DNA of 64,000 bases, taken from contig NZ_JBBOYD010000001.1 of NCBI RefSeq assembly GCF_038007965.1, positions 3,078,501 through 3,142,500 on the forward strand, in the 5' to 3' direction. The DNA is from Niallia sp. FSL W8-0635 (lineage in GTDB: Bacteria > Bacillota > Bacilli > Bacillales > Cytobacillaceae). A program made the translations under genes and the position numbers. Under the pieces are notes generated by a model. That model worked only from the letters and a program-made list of their open reading frames with translations. It was not told the DNA's origin and ran no database searches. How positions within the stretch are numbered: position 1 is the first letter of the stretch; every line of letters begins with the position of its first letter. Of this stretch, positions 49,806-59,772 are shown one piece after another.

Positions 49806-49849
49806 TAATTGTATAGTATTATTCGCTATTTGAGAAGGCAGGGAATAGA

Positions 49850-51394
49850 ATGTCTAAGTTTTTAAAAGGAACAATGATTTTACTTATAGCTGGATTTATT
49901 ACCAGAGTACTAGGATTTATAAATCGAATCGTTATCGCACGTTTTATTGGAGATGATGGAGTTGGGCTCTATATGATGGTATATCCAACAATGATTTTAG
50001 TTGTGACCATCACTCAACTTGGACTACCTGTTGCTATCTCTAAAAATGTAGCAGAAGCTGAGGCTGCAGGAAATTTACGTAAAGTAAAGAGCATATTAAT
50101 TGTTTCTTTAAGCACTACCTTAGGATTAACACTCCTATTTACACCAGCTTTATTCCTTTTGGCTCCTTATCTCTCTCAAACACTATTTACAGATGAACGA
50201 ACCCTTTTACCACTACTTGCGATTACACCAATTATCCCAATTATCGCTGTGTCTTCTGTATTACGAGGGTATTTTCAAGGACGACAAAATATGAGGCCTG
50301 CAGCTACTTCTCAAGTAATTGAACAGGTCATTCGTATCGCCTTAATCGCAACATTAACAAAAGCTTTTTTACCACTTGGAGTCGAGTATGCTGCTGCTGG
50401 GGCGATGTTAGCTTCCGTTCTTGGAGAACTTGCTTCTTTATTTTATTTAATAGCATCTTTCAAATGGAAAAAATCATTCCATTTACGGAAAAAGTTCTTT
50501 CAATACGTACATAATGGGAAAAATACTTTTCAAGAGTTAATGACCATTGCGTTACCGACTACAGGAAGTCGTATGATTGGTAGCTTCGCATGGTTTATCG
50601 AACCAATTGTTGTTGCTCATAGCCTATCTATAGCAGGCCTTTCTGCCATTAATGCAACAAAACAATATGGGGTATTAACTGGATTTGCGCTACCACTCTT
50701 GATGCTCCCATCCTTCTTTACTCAATCATTATCGACTTCTCTTGTGCCGGCTATTAGTGAAGCAAAGGCAAATAATCAATTAAAACTGATTGAGCATTTG
50801 TTACAACAAGCACTTAAATTCACCTTTATGACAGGTGGCCTTGCAATAGTTGTGCTTTATGTATTGGCAGAGCCCTTAATGACCATTATGTATGGAAGCA
50901 CAAGAGGAACTTCTTTTATTCAAATTATGGCGCCTTTCTTTATTCTTAATTATTATCAAGGTCCTCTTCAAGCGGCACTACAAGCCTTGAATTTTGCTAG
51001 AGCCGCGATGATTAATAGTTTTATTGGTGCTGGTGTAAAAACTGCTTTAATTTTTATTCTCGCAAGTCGACCAGAATTCGGAATATACGGAGTTGCTATT
51101 GCGTTAATTGTTGGATTTGTTTTAGTAACGTTGCTTCATTTTGCAACAATATTAAAAACAATAAGTTTCTCTATCATCGTCAAAGATTATGTGAAAATGC
51201 TACTCGCCATCTCACTTACGGCATATCTTGGCACTCTTTTAGTCAAAATAATTTCATTTCCTTCAATACTCTTACAATTAATTAGTATTACAAGCTTTAT
51301 TTGTATCTTTTATGTAGCGTTACTGTTCCTTTTTCGTTTAATGAATAAAAAAGATTTAGCGAAAGTCCCATGGTTAGGTCGCTTTTTCTCTTAA
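49850..51394 (+). CDS. spoVB: stage V sporulation protein B, MOP-superfamily flippase
   Basis: A 514-residue membrane protein with about 14 helices, beginning MSKFLKGTMILLIAGFITRV and closely matching B. subtilis SpoVB (518 residues). It belongs to the MurJ/Wzx-like MOP group and is needed for spore cortex synthesis, probably by moving a lipid-linked precursor. Starts at ATG after GAGAAGGCAGGG. It is on the plus strand with its own terminator and a candidate sigma-E promoter. Confidence 0.94.
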   Translation: MSKFLKGTMILLIAGFITRVLGFINRIVIARFIGDDGVGLYMMVYPTMILVVTITQLGLPVAISKNVAEAEAAGNLRKVKSILIVSLSTTLGLTLLFTPALFLLAPYLSQTLFTDERTLLPLLAITPIIPIIAVSSVLRGYFQGRQNMRPAATSQVIEQVIRIALIATLTKAFLPLGVEYAAAGAMLASVLGELASLFYLIASFKWKKSFHLRKKFFQYVHNGKNTFQELMTIALPTTGSRMIGSFAWFIEPIVVAHSLSIAGLSAINATKQYGVLTGFALPLLMLPSFFTQSLSTSLVPAISEAKANNQLKLIEHLLQQALKFTFMTGGLAIVVLYVLAEPLMTIMYGSTRGTSFIQIMAPFFILNYYQGPLQAALQALNFARAAMINSFIGAGVKTALIFILASRPEFGIYGVAIALIVGFVLVTLLHFATILKTISFSIIVKDYVKMLLAISLTAYLGTLLVKIISFPSILLQLISITSFICIFYVALLFLFRLMNKKDLAKVPWLGRFFS

Positions 51395-51426
51395 ATATGT
51401 CTTTGGAATCATTATTTAATTCTACG

Positions 51427-51466
51427 AACAATCAGCGGAAGATGAAAAATCCGCTGATTGTTTTGT
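51427..51466 (+). terminator. intrinsic terminator after spoVB
   Basis: AACAATCAGCGGA pairs perfectly with TCCGCTGATTGTT (51427-51439, 51450-51462), followed by a short T run. Confidence 0.85.
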
Positions 51467-51502
51467 AATTACTACAATACATTTAATTAGATTGATGCTC
51501 CC

Positions 51503-52144
51503 CTATTGGTCAATCAAATCAATATAGAATTCCCCATCTTGATAGCTACAAAAGGATATATTCTTAATATCAGTATACCCTTTTTCTTTTAATTGCTGCC
51601 TAAGCCATAAATTTGTTTTACCAATTGTTGATAAATTACTTTCTTGAATAATTCCATCCATAATCAACGGAATCGTTATAGATGATTTCTCTTTTTCTTT
51701 TTCAAATACAGAAAGCTTTCCTGATGTTTCCAAGATAGCAAACTCTACATCTGCAATATTACGGATATTTTTTTCTCGAAGCTGAATTAATAAGTCGTCA
51801 AAATTGTAACGCTGACTTTTCATCGCCGCTTCGTCAATTTCTCCATTTTTGATAATAAAGGTCGGTTCTCCCTCAATAAAATCGCGCATTTTTTTGCTTT
51901 TTAAAGATAGGAAGGCTAGAAGTACTTGAATAGATAGAAGAATAAACATTGGAAATAGTGTTGGTAAAATAGGATCTCTGTAATCTTCTATTGCAACAAC
52001 CGCAATCTCTGCAATCATGATGAATACTACTAAGTCTAAAATACTTAGTTCCCCTATTTCCCTTTTTCCCATCAATCGAAATATAAGAACAATTAGCACA
52101 TATATTAAAATCGTTCTAAACAAAATGATCAAATATGGTTCCAC
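51503..52144 (-). CDS. DUF421 (YetF/YrbG-type) membrane protein
   Basis: A 213-residue protein with three N-terminal helices and a cytoplasmic DUF421 domain (RLMGKREIGELSILDLVVFI; later SQRYNFDDLLIQLREKNIRN). Its position next to spoVB matches B. subtilis YrbG. The function is unknown; related YetF proteins appear in spores. The GTG at 52144 has GGAGATAAA upstream and is preferred over an earlier in-frame codon at 52162, which would overlap the ribosome binding site. Confidence 0.85.
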   Translation of the reverse strand: MEPYLIILFRTILIYVLIVLIFRLMGKREIGELSILDLVVFIMIAEIAVVAIEDYRDPILPTLFPMFILLSIQVLLAFLSLKSKKMRDFIEGEPTFIIKNGEIDEAAMKSQRYNFDDLLIQLREKNIRNIADVEFAILETSGKLSVFEKEKEKSSITIPLIMDGIIQESNLSTIGKTNLWLRQQLKEKGYTDIKNISFCSYQDGEFYIDLIDQ

Positions 52145-52428
52145 TTTATCTCCTCCGATCAAATATGTTCCCTCTTAATCTGCTCCATATGCCAGAAATA
52201 ATACGATAAAGTATGAAGCTTGGTACCTTTATACAATTCCTGCTAAACACTCCCCAGCTTATTATCTATAATTTTTTGCAAATAAGAGTGAAGCTATTTG
52301 ACAGACGTAATAGGAATAAAAATGTGAATTCAAGCAATTTTTAATTCTAATTTCTATTGTGCTGAATATGCTTGTACTAGAAAACTTTTATTGATGATTT
52401 TACAAGCGATGGAAAGGAGAGGTTTACA

Positions 52429-52809
52429 ATCGAAGAGAGTAAACATGTTGGCAGTTCTGTTTTATACGGTTTAATTGCCATTTTCGTTATGTTAATAACT
52501 AGCAGTTTGTTCTTTTCCCTATTATTAAGATTTACTTCTATTCAAGAATCATCTCTGCAATATATTATTACTGCTGTATCATTTATAACTTTGTTTGCAG
52601 GTGGTTTTATTTCTGGGGGGAAAGGGAAGGAAAAAGGGTGGTTCCTTGGAGGACTGACTGGGTTAATCTATTCTATTATTATTTTTCTATTTTCCTTTTT
52701 AGGCTCTGACCAGCTATTTACGATGGAACAAACAATTTATCATGTATGCTATACGCTTATTTGTATGATGGGTGGAATTTTGGGAGTAAATCTTTCCAAA
52801 AATAATTAA
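52429..52809 (+). CDS. yrzE: TIGR04086 family membrane protein (YrzE-like), probable ATC start
   Basis: The reading frame from ATC at 52429 encodes about 126 residues with four membrane helices (SSVLYGLIAIFVMLITSSLF at the start) and a glycine-rich loop FAGGFISGGKGKEKGW. AAAGGAGAGG stands 6 nt before the ATC, and no ATG, GTG or TTG lies in frame near that site. The first in-frame ATG (52489) has no ribosome binding site and would cut the first helix in half. I therefore annotate a rare ATC initiation. The location between yrbG and yajC matches yrzE in B. subtilis. Function unknown. Confidence 0.7.
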   Translation: MEESKHVGSSVLYGLIAIFVMLITSSLFFSLLLRFTSIQESSLQYIITAVSFITLFAGGFISGGKGKEKGWFLGGLTGLIYSIIIFLFSFLGSDQLFTMEQTIYHVCYTLICMMGGILGVNLSKNN

Positions 52810-52835
52810 TTAAACCTGATACAGTCTTACCTAAT

Positions 52836-52873
52836 AAAAAAGTGCAATCTTAGTTTGTAAGACTGCACTTTTT
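52836..52873. terminator. bidirectional terminator between yrzE and yajC
   Basis: AAAAAGTGCA..TCTTA pairs with TAAGA..TGCACTTTTT; A and T tracts serve both convergent genes. A segment just upstream (52822-52830, CAGTCTTAC) is also complementary to the 3' arm. Confidence 0.85.
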
Positions 52874-52877
52874 GTTC

Positions 52878-53180
52878 TTATTCTTCTACTTTGTCTAATG
52901 TTGGGCTAGCTACTGTAGCGGAAGATTCCACTACTTCACGAATTGCGTTGCGCTCAAATGTTAGACGTGAGCCATCTTTTACTTTTAATACAACTGTACC
53001 TTCATCAATTGCATCGATTGTAGCATGCATCCCGCCAATCGTGACAATCTTGTCCCCTTTTTTTAAGCTGCTCTGCATATCACGTACAGATCTTTGACGC
53101 TTTTGCTGTGGACGGATTAGCAAGAAATAGAATAATACAAACATTAAAATAAACGGTAGTAAACTTGCAAGTTGTGCCAT
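52878..53180 (-). CDS. yajC: preprotein translocase subunit YajC (YrbF)
   Basis: A 100-residue protein with one N-terminal helix (LLPFILMFVLFYFLLIRPQQKRQ) and a conserved cytoplasmic part (LKKGDKIVTIGGMHATIDAI). It associates with SecDF. Starts at ATG, 30 nt downstream of tgt on the same strand. Confidence 0.95.
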   Translation of the reverse strand: MAQLASLLPFILMFVLFYFLLIRPQQKRQRSVRDMQSSLKKGDKIVTIGGMHATIDAIDEGTVVLKVKDGSRLTFERNAIREVVESSATVASPTLDKVEE

Positions 53181-53210
53181 TTATATTTCCCCTCCTTTCA
53201 AGTTCTTCTA

Positions 53211-54365
<1,155 letters not shown>

Positions 54366-54561
54366 TTATAAAGTAAAACTTCCATAGATTCATTCTTTAC
54401 TTATCGTTTTCGCATAATGATTTTTATAAATATATATGTCCACTGTAAGAACCAACAATAAAGTAGAAAATATTCATAATCAAAAGCAATAGAATCAACT
54501 ATATATTCTAATGAATATCACCACGAAACTCAAGTAATTCGTGAATCTAATTTAGCTTTAC

Positions 54562-55590
54562 CTATTGTATAAACATCGCATCTCCAAAACTAAAGAAACG
54601 GTATCTTTCTTGTACTGCTGTTTCATAGGCATGCAATATATTTTCTCTTCCTGCGAGCGCGCTGACTAACATAATTAAGGTAGATTTTGGCAAGTGAAAA
54701 TTCGTAATCATCCCATCGATTCCTTTAAACTCATAGCCTGGATAAATAAAAATACTTGTCCATCCACTACTCTCTACAAATTCTCCGCTATTTGCAGCTG
54801 CAATTGTTTCAAGTGTTCTAGTAGACGTGGTTCCTACGGAAAGAATCCGACCACCTTCTGCCCTCACTTTATTTAATAAAGAAGCCGTTTCTCCATTAAT
54901 CTGATAAAATTCAGCATGCATTTCATGCTTATCTATATCTTCAACATTAACTGGACGGAAGGTACCAAGACCAACATGAAGAGTAATGAAAGCAATATGT
55001 ACTCCCTTTTCTTTCAAGGCATCTAATAATTCATTTGTAAAATGTAAACCAGCTGTCGGAGCAGCGGCAGATCCTCTTTCCTTTGCATAAACGGTTTGAT
55101 AACGATCTTGATCATCCAATTTCTCTTTAATATATGGTGGTAATGGCATCTCACCAAGTTGGTCCAAAATCTCATAAAAAATGCCATCATACTGAAAATC
55201 AAGAATCCGACCACCATGCTCCAATTCTTTTACACAAACCGCTTTTAACTTACCGTCTCCAAAGCTAATAATCGTACCTTCTTTTACCCTTTTAGCAGGC
55301 TTAACAAGTGTTTCCCACTTGTCTTCCTCTTGTTGCTTTAATAAAAGCACCTCAATATGGGCTCCCGTATCTTCTTTCTCTCCATGTAATCTTGCTGGTA
55401 ATACTCTTGTATCATTTAATACTAGGCAATCACCAGGATTAATATACTCATATATATCTTTAAATTTGCGATGCTCTAATTCACCAGTTTCTTTATTTAC
55501 TACCATCAATCTACTACTTGTGCGATCCTCTAAAGGAGTTTGAGCAATTAAGTCTTCTGGTAAATAAAAATCAAATAAATCTACTTTCAT
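54562..55590 (-). CDS. queA: S-adenosylmethionine:tRNA ribosyltransferase-isomerase
   Basis: A 342-residue enzyme that turns preQ1-tRNA into epoxyqueuosine-tRNA using SAM. Signatures are [40 protein letters not shown] and [17 protein letters not shown]. The ATG at 55590 has AGGTG 6 nt upstream and matches the B. subtilis N-terminus; an in-frame GTG 9 nt earlier is within the site. The queA-tgt order is conserved. Confidence 0.97.
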   Translation of the reverse strand: MKVDLFDFYLPEDLIAQTPLEDRTSSRLMVVNKETGELEHRKFKDIYEYINPGDCLVLNDTRVLPARLHGEKEDTGAHIEVLLLKQQEEDKWETLVKPAKRVKEGTIISFGDGKLKAVCVKELEHGGRILDFQYDGIFYEILDQLGEMPLPPYIKEKLDDQDRYQTVYAKERGSAAAPTAGLHFTNELLDALKEKGVHIAFITLHVGLGTFRPVNVEDIDKHEMHAEFYQINGETASLLNKVRAEGGRILSVGTTSTRTLETIAAANSGEFVESSGWTSIFIYPGYEFKGIDGMITNFHLPKSTLIMLVSALAGRENILHAYETAVQERYRFFSFGDAMFIQ

Positions 55591-55627
55591 TTCTGTCACC
55601 TATTCTCTCTTTCATACAATCGTAATC

Positions 55628-55837
55628 TTAACGAAATTTGCCTATAAAATAAAAAAACAACGATAAAACAATACTAATTACAATACAAGTTGTAATTGGA
55701 AAATAAAAAGTCGTATGTTCTTTTTTTATCATAATGTCACCAGGAAGTTTTCCAATCGGATTAAATTGCATAACAAGCCCAATAAGGAAAACAATTACAC
55801 CGATGATCATTAAATACTTGGAAATTTCATTCATCAT
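55628..55837 (-). CDS. DUF2905 small membrane protein
   Basis: A 69-residue protein with two membrane helices (MIIGVIVFLIGLVMQF and PITTCIVISIVLSLFFYFIG) separated by GKLPGDIMIKKEHTTFYF, the DUF2905 signature. The function is unknown. Two adjacent ATG codons are possible starts; the second (55834) has better spacing from AGGAAG. Located between ruvB and queA as in other Bacilli. Confidence 0.85.
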   Translation of the reverse strand: MMNEISKYLMIIGVIVFLIGLVMQFNPIGKLPGDIMIKKEHTTFYFPITTCIVISIVLSLFFYFIGKFR

Positions 55838-55896
55838 TCTCTTCCTTTATCTCATTTATTCTACTTATACTATAGTAAAAAATACGAACCCTAACA

Positions 55897-56892
55897 TTAA
55901 TCTGGCTGTATATTTAAATGGTCATAAACAAGATGGGTAACACTTCGTCCTCTAGGGGTTCGTTGCAAGAAACCAATTTGAAGCAAATAGGGTTCGTAAA
56001 CATCCTCAATTGTATGGGCTTCTTCTCCAATTGTTGCAGCAATCGTTTCTAATCCGACTGGCCCACCTTTAAATTTATGAATCATCCCTAATAATAATTT
56101 ATGGTCAATATGATCCAACCCTAAACGGTCCACCTGAAGAAGTTCAAGGGAACTATCAGCCAATTCTCTTGAAATCATCCCATTCCCTTTTACTTGCGCA
56201 AAATCACGCACTCTTCGTAAGAGACGATTAGCAATTCGAGGGGTACCGCGAGACCTTCTAGCAATTTCCCATGCAGCTAGATCTTCTATCCCGATTTGTA
56301 GAACATCTGCTGTTCTCGTAACGATATCTTTCAACTGTTCTACTTCATAATATTCTAACCTAGACAAAACGCCAAAACGATCTCTTAACGGTGCAGAAAC
56401 AGAACCAGCTCTCGTTGTTGCACCAACAAGGGTGAATGGAGGCAAATCAAGCCGAACAGATCTGGCACTAGGTCCTTTCCCAATAACGATATCTAGACAA
56501 TAATCTTCCATCGCGGGATATAAAACTTCTTCTATCGCTCGTGGCAAACGATGAATCTCATCAATAAACAGCACATCTCCTGGCTCTAAAGCAGTCAATA
56601 TTGCTGCTAAATCACCAGGTCTTTCGATCGCAGGTCCAGCAGTTGTTCGAATATTAACTCCCATTTCATTAGCAATAATCGTAGCAAGCGTTGTTTTCCC
56701 AAGACCAGGTGGTCCGTATAATAGCACATGGTCAAGAGCTTCCTCTCTATATTTAGCAGCTTCAATAAACACTTTTAAATTCTCTTTTACTTTATCTTGG
56801 CCAATATAATCATGCAATTGAATAGGACGTAGACTTTTTTCAAAAGATAAGTCCTGCGTATCTGCTTCACTTGAAATGATTCGATCATCCAT
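55897..56892 (-). CDS. ruvB: Holliday junction branch migration helicase RuvB
   Basis: A 331-residue AAA+ ATPase with Walker [10 protein letters not shown] (60-68), Walker [10 protein letters not shown], sensor [19 protein letters not shown] and the C-terminal winged helix ending in [11 protein letters not shown]. With RuvA it drives branch migration of Holliday junctions. The ATG at 56892 follows AAAGGAG and gives the usual [10 protein letters not shown] start. It follows ruvA; the 117 nt between them include a truncated repeat element. Confidence 0.97.
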   Translation of the reverse strand: MDDRIISSEADTQDLSFEKSLRPIQLHDYIGQDKVKENLKVFIEAAKYREEALDHVLLYGPPGLGKTTLATIIANEMGVNIRTTAGPAIERPGDLAAILTALEPGDVLFIDEIHRLPRAIEEVLYPAMEDYCLDIVIGKGPSARSVRLDLPPFTLVGATTRAGSVSAPLRDRFGVLSRLEYYEVEQLKDIVTRTADVLQIGIEDLAAWEIARRSRGTPRIANRLLRRVRDFAQVKGNGMISRELADSSLELLQVDRLGLDHIDHKLLLGMIHKFKGGPVGLETIAATIGEEAHTIEDVYEPYLLQIGFLQRTPRGRSVTHLVYDHLNIQPD

Positions 56893-56926
56893 ATCATTCA
56901 CTCCTTTCCATAAGATAGTTCTATAT

Positions 56927-57009
56927 GTATTCAGATTGCTCCGTTTTTTAAAAATTCATTTTATTCCTATTGTAAAAGTGAAAAAGCAACAATCTTTTAT
57001 AAAACAGCC
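56927..57009. repeat. truncated copy of the 39975-40185 palindromic element between ruvA and ruvB
   Basis: GTATTCAGATTGCTCCGTTTTTT at the left and AAGCAACAATCTTTTATAAAACAGCC at the right correspond to the right half of the full element, with a diverged middle. The right end abuts the ruvA stop codon exactly; the left half of the element is absent. Confidence 0.7.
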
Positions 57010-57621
57010 TTATCTTTTTAACAAAAGCTTTAAAGCAAGCTTGATATATCCATCTGTTGTTAACTGTTCCTTTTTTAAATGAGGAGTAATTTTCTTAACC
57101 TCTTTTTCTGAATATCCAAGTGCAGTTAATGCAAGAATCGCTTCATCCATTGCTGAATCACTTTCCGCTTTCGCTACATGCTTTTCTACAGTAAATAAAT
57201 CTGGAGAGAAATCCGGCATAAAGTCTGCTAACTTTCCTTTTAAATCCAAAATCATTTGCCTTGCTGTTTTCTTCCCAACTCCTGGGAACTTAACAAGAAA
57301 TGCTTCATCTTCTGCTTCAATTGCAGATATTACTTGGCTTGGTTCACCAGATGCCAAAATAGCCAATGCTCCTTTAGGGCCAATACCAGAAACATTAAGA
57401 AGCTTCGTAAACAAAGCTTTTTCATCCGGAGAACGAAATCCATATAAACTAATATTATCTTCTCTCACATAATGATAGGTGTATACAGTAATCTTACTAC
57501 CTGAAAAGGCTGAAAATGAAAATGGATTAGGTGTTTTAATCTGATAACCAATTTCATTATTTTCGATTACGATGTATTCCGGTCCAACAAATTCGATATT
57601 TCCTTTTATATATTCGTACAA
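57010..57621 (-). CDS. ruvA: Holliday junction DNA-binding subunit RuvA
   Basis: A 203-residue protein that binds four-way junctions and loads RuvB. It has an OB domain ([19 protein letters not shown]), helix-hairpin-helix motifs [16 protein letters not shown] and [20 protein letters not shown], and the C-terminal RuvB-contact domain ([17 protein letters not shown]). I prefer the TTG at 57621, which gives the family start YEYIKG with GGGAG about 10 nt upstream; an ATG at 57651 would add ten residues not typical of RuvA. A structured leader lies directly upstream. Confidence 0.94.
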   Translation of the reverse strand: MYEYIKGNIEFVGPEYIVIENNEIGYQIKTPNPFSFSAFSGSKITVYTYHYVREDNISLYGFRSPDEKALFTKLLNVSGIGPKGALAILASGEPSQVISAIEAEDEAFLVKFPGVGKKTARQMILDLKGKLADFMPDFSPDLFTVEKHVAKAESDSAMDEAILALTALGYSEKEVKKITPHLKKEQLTTDGYIKLALKLLLKR

Positions 57622-57651
57622 ATTAAATTCTCTCCCTTTTACATAAAACAT

Positions 57652-57727
57652 CCATCATGAGGGATTCTTCCTCCCACGCTAATGGTTAGTTGCACTTATT
57701 AGACCTTAACAGGCAGTAAGCGTGGGA
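57652..57727 (-). other. structured leader of ruvA (long-range hairpin)
   Basis: On the minus strand TCCCACGCT (57727-57719) pairs perfectly with AGCGTGGGA (57680-57672) around about 38 nt, and a GGGA..TCCC hairpin follows just before the ruvA coding region. There is no T tract. It could be a cis-regulatory RNA or the remnant of a transposable-element end. Confidence 0.5.
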
Positions 57728-57796
57728 TAAATCCTAAGCCTATTTTATCATACTATTTTATAGAACTGCTATTATAGATGATTTTCGTAATATTCT

Positions 57797-57858
57797 ATCA
57801 AAAAATAAAAAACAGTGATCAGAATGGACACTTTTTACGGTGCTTCTTCTGTTCACTG
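57797..57858 (-). terminator. intrinsic terminator after bofC
   Basis: On the minus strand CAGTGA.CAGAA pairs with TTCTG.TCACTG and a long T-rich tract follows. Confidence 0.7.
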
Positions 57859-57868
57859 AGGTGATTTC

Positions 57869-58399
57869 CTAATTCGACGTTTCAATTGTTGTAAAGTTTT
57901 TAAAGGTTTCAAGTACTTTTACATATCGATCTCTAGATTTTATTGGAATACCTTTTTGTAGATTTTCATGTTGCTTCGATTCCAGTTTTTTGAGATCAAT
58001 TTGAAAAAAGGACTGGATAATATTTTCTTCAGCGGGTTTTCCATTGTAAATGGTTAATATCCCCTCTTCATTAATTCCAAAATAACCATTCGCCTTTAAC
58101 AGTGGAGAAATATCATCGACTTCTTGTCTAAATACGAGTTCCTTACTAGTCATATCTACCAACTGCCAATTATCGTACTTTGACCAGAAATCTTCCATCG
58201 ACCAAACTGTTTCTTCTACCGTTTCTTCACTCACTTCTCCGTCTAAGTAAATCCTTTTTAAAACAACTTCCAATTTTTTTGGATTTTCATTCAAAGAAAG
58301 TACACTTGCACTCTTTCCATAAACTTGTCCAGTTGCTGAAATAACTGCTATTATACTAACAAGAAGAACAGTTGAAAATAAAAGGAATCTGGTTTTCAT
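57869..58399 (-). CDS. bofC: intercompartmental signalling factor BofC
   Basis: A 176-residue secreted protein with signal peptide LLFSTVLLVSIIAVISATGQVYG. The BofC N-terminal region (VVLKRIYLDGEVSEETVEETV) and C-terminal domain (GYFGINEEGILTIYNGKP) are both present. In B. subtilis it is made in the forespore and delays pro-sigma-K processing by inhibiting SpoIVB. The ATG at 58399 has GAGGTGG upstream. Location upstream of ruvA is conserved. Confidence 0.92.
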   Translation of the reverse strand: MKTRFLLFSTVLLVSIIAVISATGQVYGKSASVLSLNENPKKLEVVLKRIYLDGEVSEETVEETVWSMEDFWSKYDNWQLVDMTSKELVFRQEVDDISPLLKANGYFGINEEGILTIYNGKPAEENIIQSFFQIDLKKLESKQHENLQKGIPIKSRDRYVKVLETFKNFTTIETSN

Positions 58400-58546
58400 T
58401 ATAACCACCTCTTTACATTACTCACTACAGCAACGTTATTTCCAAGGAAATAGGTTCCTGTTAATCTAAAGTCTGGTTTTTAAAATAACCTTACTCTCTA
58501 TTATTCTCACCATAAATAATTATTTCATTCCTACTTCATAGTAATC

Positions 58547-59470
58547 TTATTTTAATGTTCGATTTATCTTTCCAGCATTCTGTTTTATATTTTCAATTTC
58601 TAATCGAATCCCTTTCGAAAATGGAACTTCAGCCTTCCACCCCAATTCGATTTGAGCTTTCTTTGTTGAAATTCTGCTTTTTTCTCCTTCTTCCACAGAA
58701 TAAAAGGAGTCCTCTATTATTGAAGATTGGATTATAGAAACAACGTCTTTCATAGAGTAGGTTTCCTCAGGACAAATATTAAATACTTCATTATCTCCTT
58801 TCGTTAAACTTGAAACAACAGCCTGAACTGCATCACTAATATAAAGAAAATGCTTCTTCAGTTCTCCATCATCATAAACAATGGGTGGACGATTTTCTAA
58901 TACTTTATTAATCGTTGATTCCATCATACTCTCTTTTTGTTTATGTATGGAATATAATCCATAGATAACAGGAAATCTCAAAATTGTATAGGAAAGGCCA
59001 TAAAGCGTCTGATAATTTTGGATATATTTCTCCTCTATCTTCTTAGAAAGCCCTTCAAAAAGAACAGGTTGTAACATCATCTCTTCTGTTATTATCCCTT
59101 CCATATCACCATAAACTGCAATCGTGGAGGGAAAGATGATTTTCTGTACATTTGCTTGGACGCATGCTTCGAGTACTTCGATCGTGTAAGCAATATTTTC
59201 TTCCGACTGATCAAAGGAATCTTTCATACTATTGGATGTAATCGGTTTATTAAATAAATGAATAACACAATCAATTTGATATTTCATCAATAAATCTGCT
59301 AACTCAATAGCATTTAAGAAAGTGTGAACATCACCATGTACTAGAGTTGGAAATGCACTATTTTCACGTTGTTGGTCAGCTACTATATAATATATTTGTT
59401 TATTTGAAAGTTCTTCCATTAGAGCATATCCAAATTCACTCTCTTGTCCACCTGTGATTAACACTCTCAC
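58547..59470 (-). CDS. NAD-dependent epimerase/dehydratase-like protein with degenerate active site
   Basis: A 307-residue extended-SDR protein. The N-terminal nucleotide loop is ITGGQESEFG rather than GGxGxxG, and at the usual YxxxK site the sequence is FEGLSKK, so the catalytic Tyr is replaced by Glu. The C-terminal half is typical (FPVIYGLY, HFLYISDAVQAVV, DVVSIIQ). It may bind a nucleotide sugar without catalysis, or act through other residues. The GTG at 59470 has GGAGGG upstream. It takes the place of csbX-yrbE in B. subtilis. The function is not recognised. Confidence 0.75.
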   Translation of the reverse strand: MRVLITGGQESEFGYALMEELSNKQIYYIVADQQRENSAFPTLVHGDVHTFLNAIELADLLMKYQIDCVIHLFNKPITSNSMKDSFDQSEENIAYTIEVLEACVQANVQKIIFPSTIAVYGDMEGIITEEMMLQPVLFEGLSKKIEEKYIQNYQTLYGLSYTILRFPVIYGLYSIHKQKESMMESTINKVLENRPPIVYDDGELKKHFLYISDAVQAVVSSLTKGDNEVFNICPEETYSMKDVVSIIQSSIIEDSFYSVEEGEKSRISTKKAQIELGWKAEVPFSKGIRLEIENIKQNAGKINRTLK

Positions 59471-59772
59471 TATGAATCCCTCCGCCACTTTTCTCTATAA
59501 AAAAACAAAAAGTTCTTTATAACGAATATTTATTTCATTATAAAGCATAACCTTTTTCATTCATAATTTCAACAAATAAATTCATTATATAGAACATTTT
59601 TTCTAAAAATTACTAATTCCATTTTTCCTTCCACAAACAATCACCTTTAAAACCGCAGGAAAAATCTATGATTTTGTTTATTTTCTTAATATCATTTGTT
59701 TCTAATAAAGAACAAAAAAAAGAAAAAAACTAACTTCAAAATGGTTTATTCCACTTTGAAGTTAGTTTTTTC
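59471..59772. other. intergenic region between the SDR gene and the coxA-like gene
   Basis: A/T-rich. Its right end is the terminator of the coxA-like gene; otherwise only the promoter of the SDR gene is expected and no clear elements are seen. Confidence 0.5.
59712..59770 (-). terminator. intrinsic terminator after the coxA-like gene
   Basis: AACTAACTTCAAA pairs with TTTGAAGTTAGTT (59728-59740, 59755-59767), with T tracts on both sides. Confidence 0.8.

Noticed and set aside
52489..52809. ATG at 52489 as the yrzE start
   Set aside because: No ribosome binding site, and the first membrane helix would be halved. The frame is open further upstream with a strong site.
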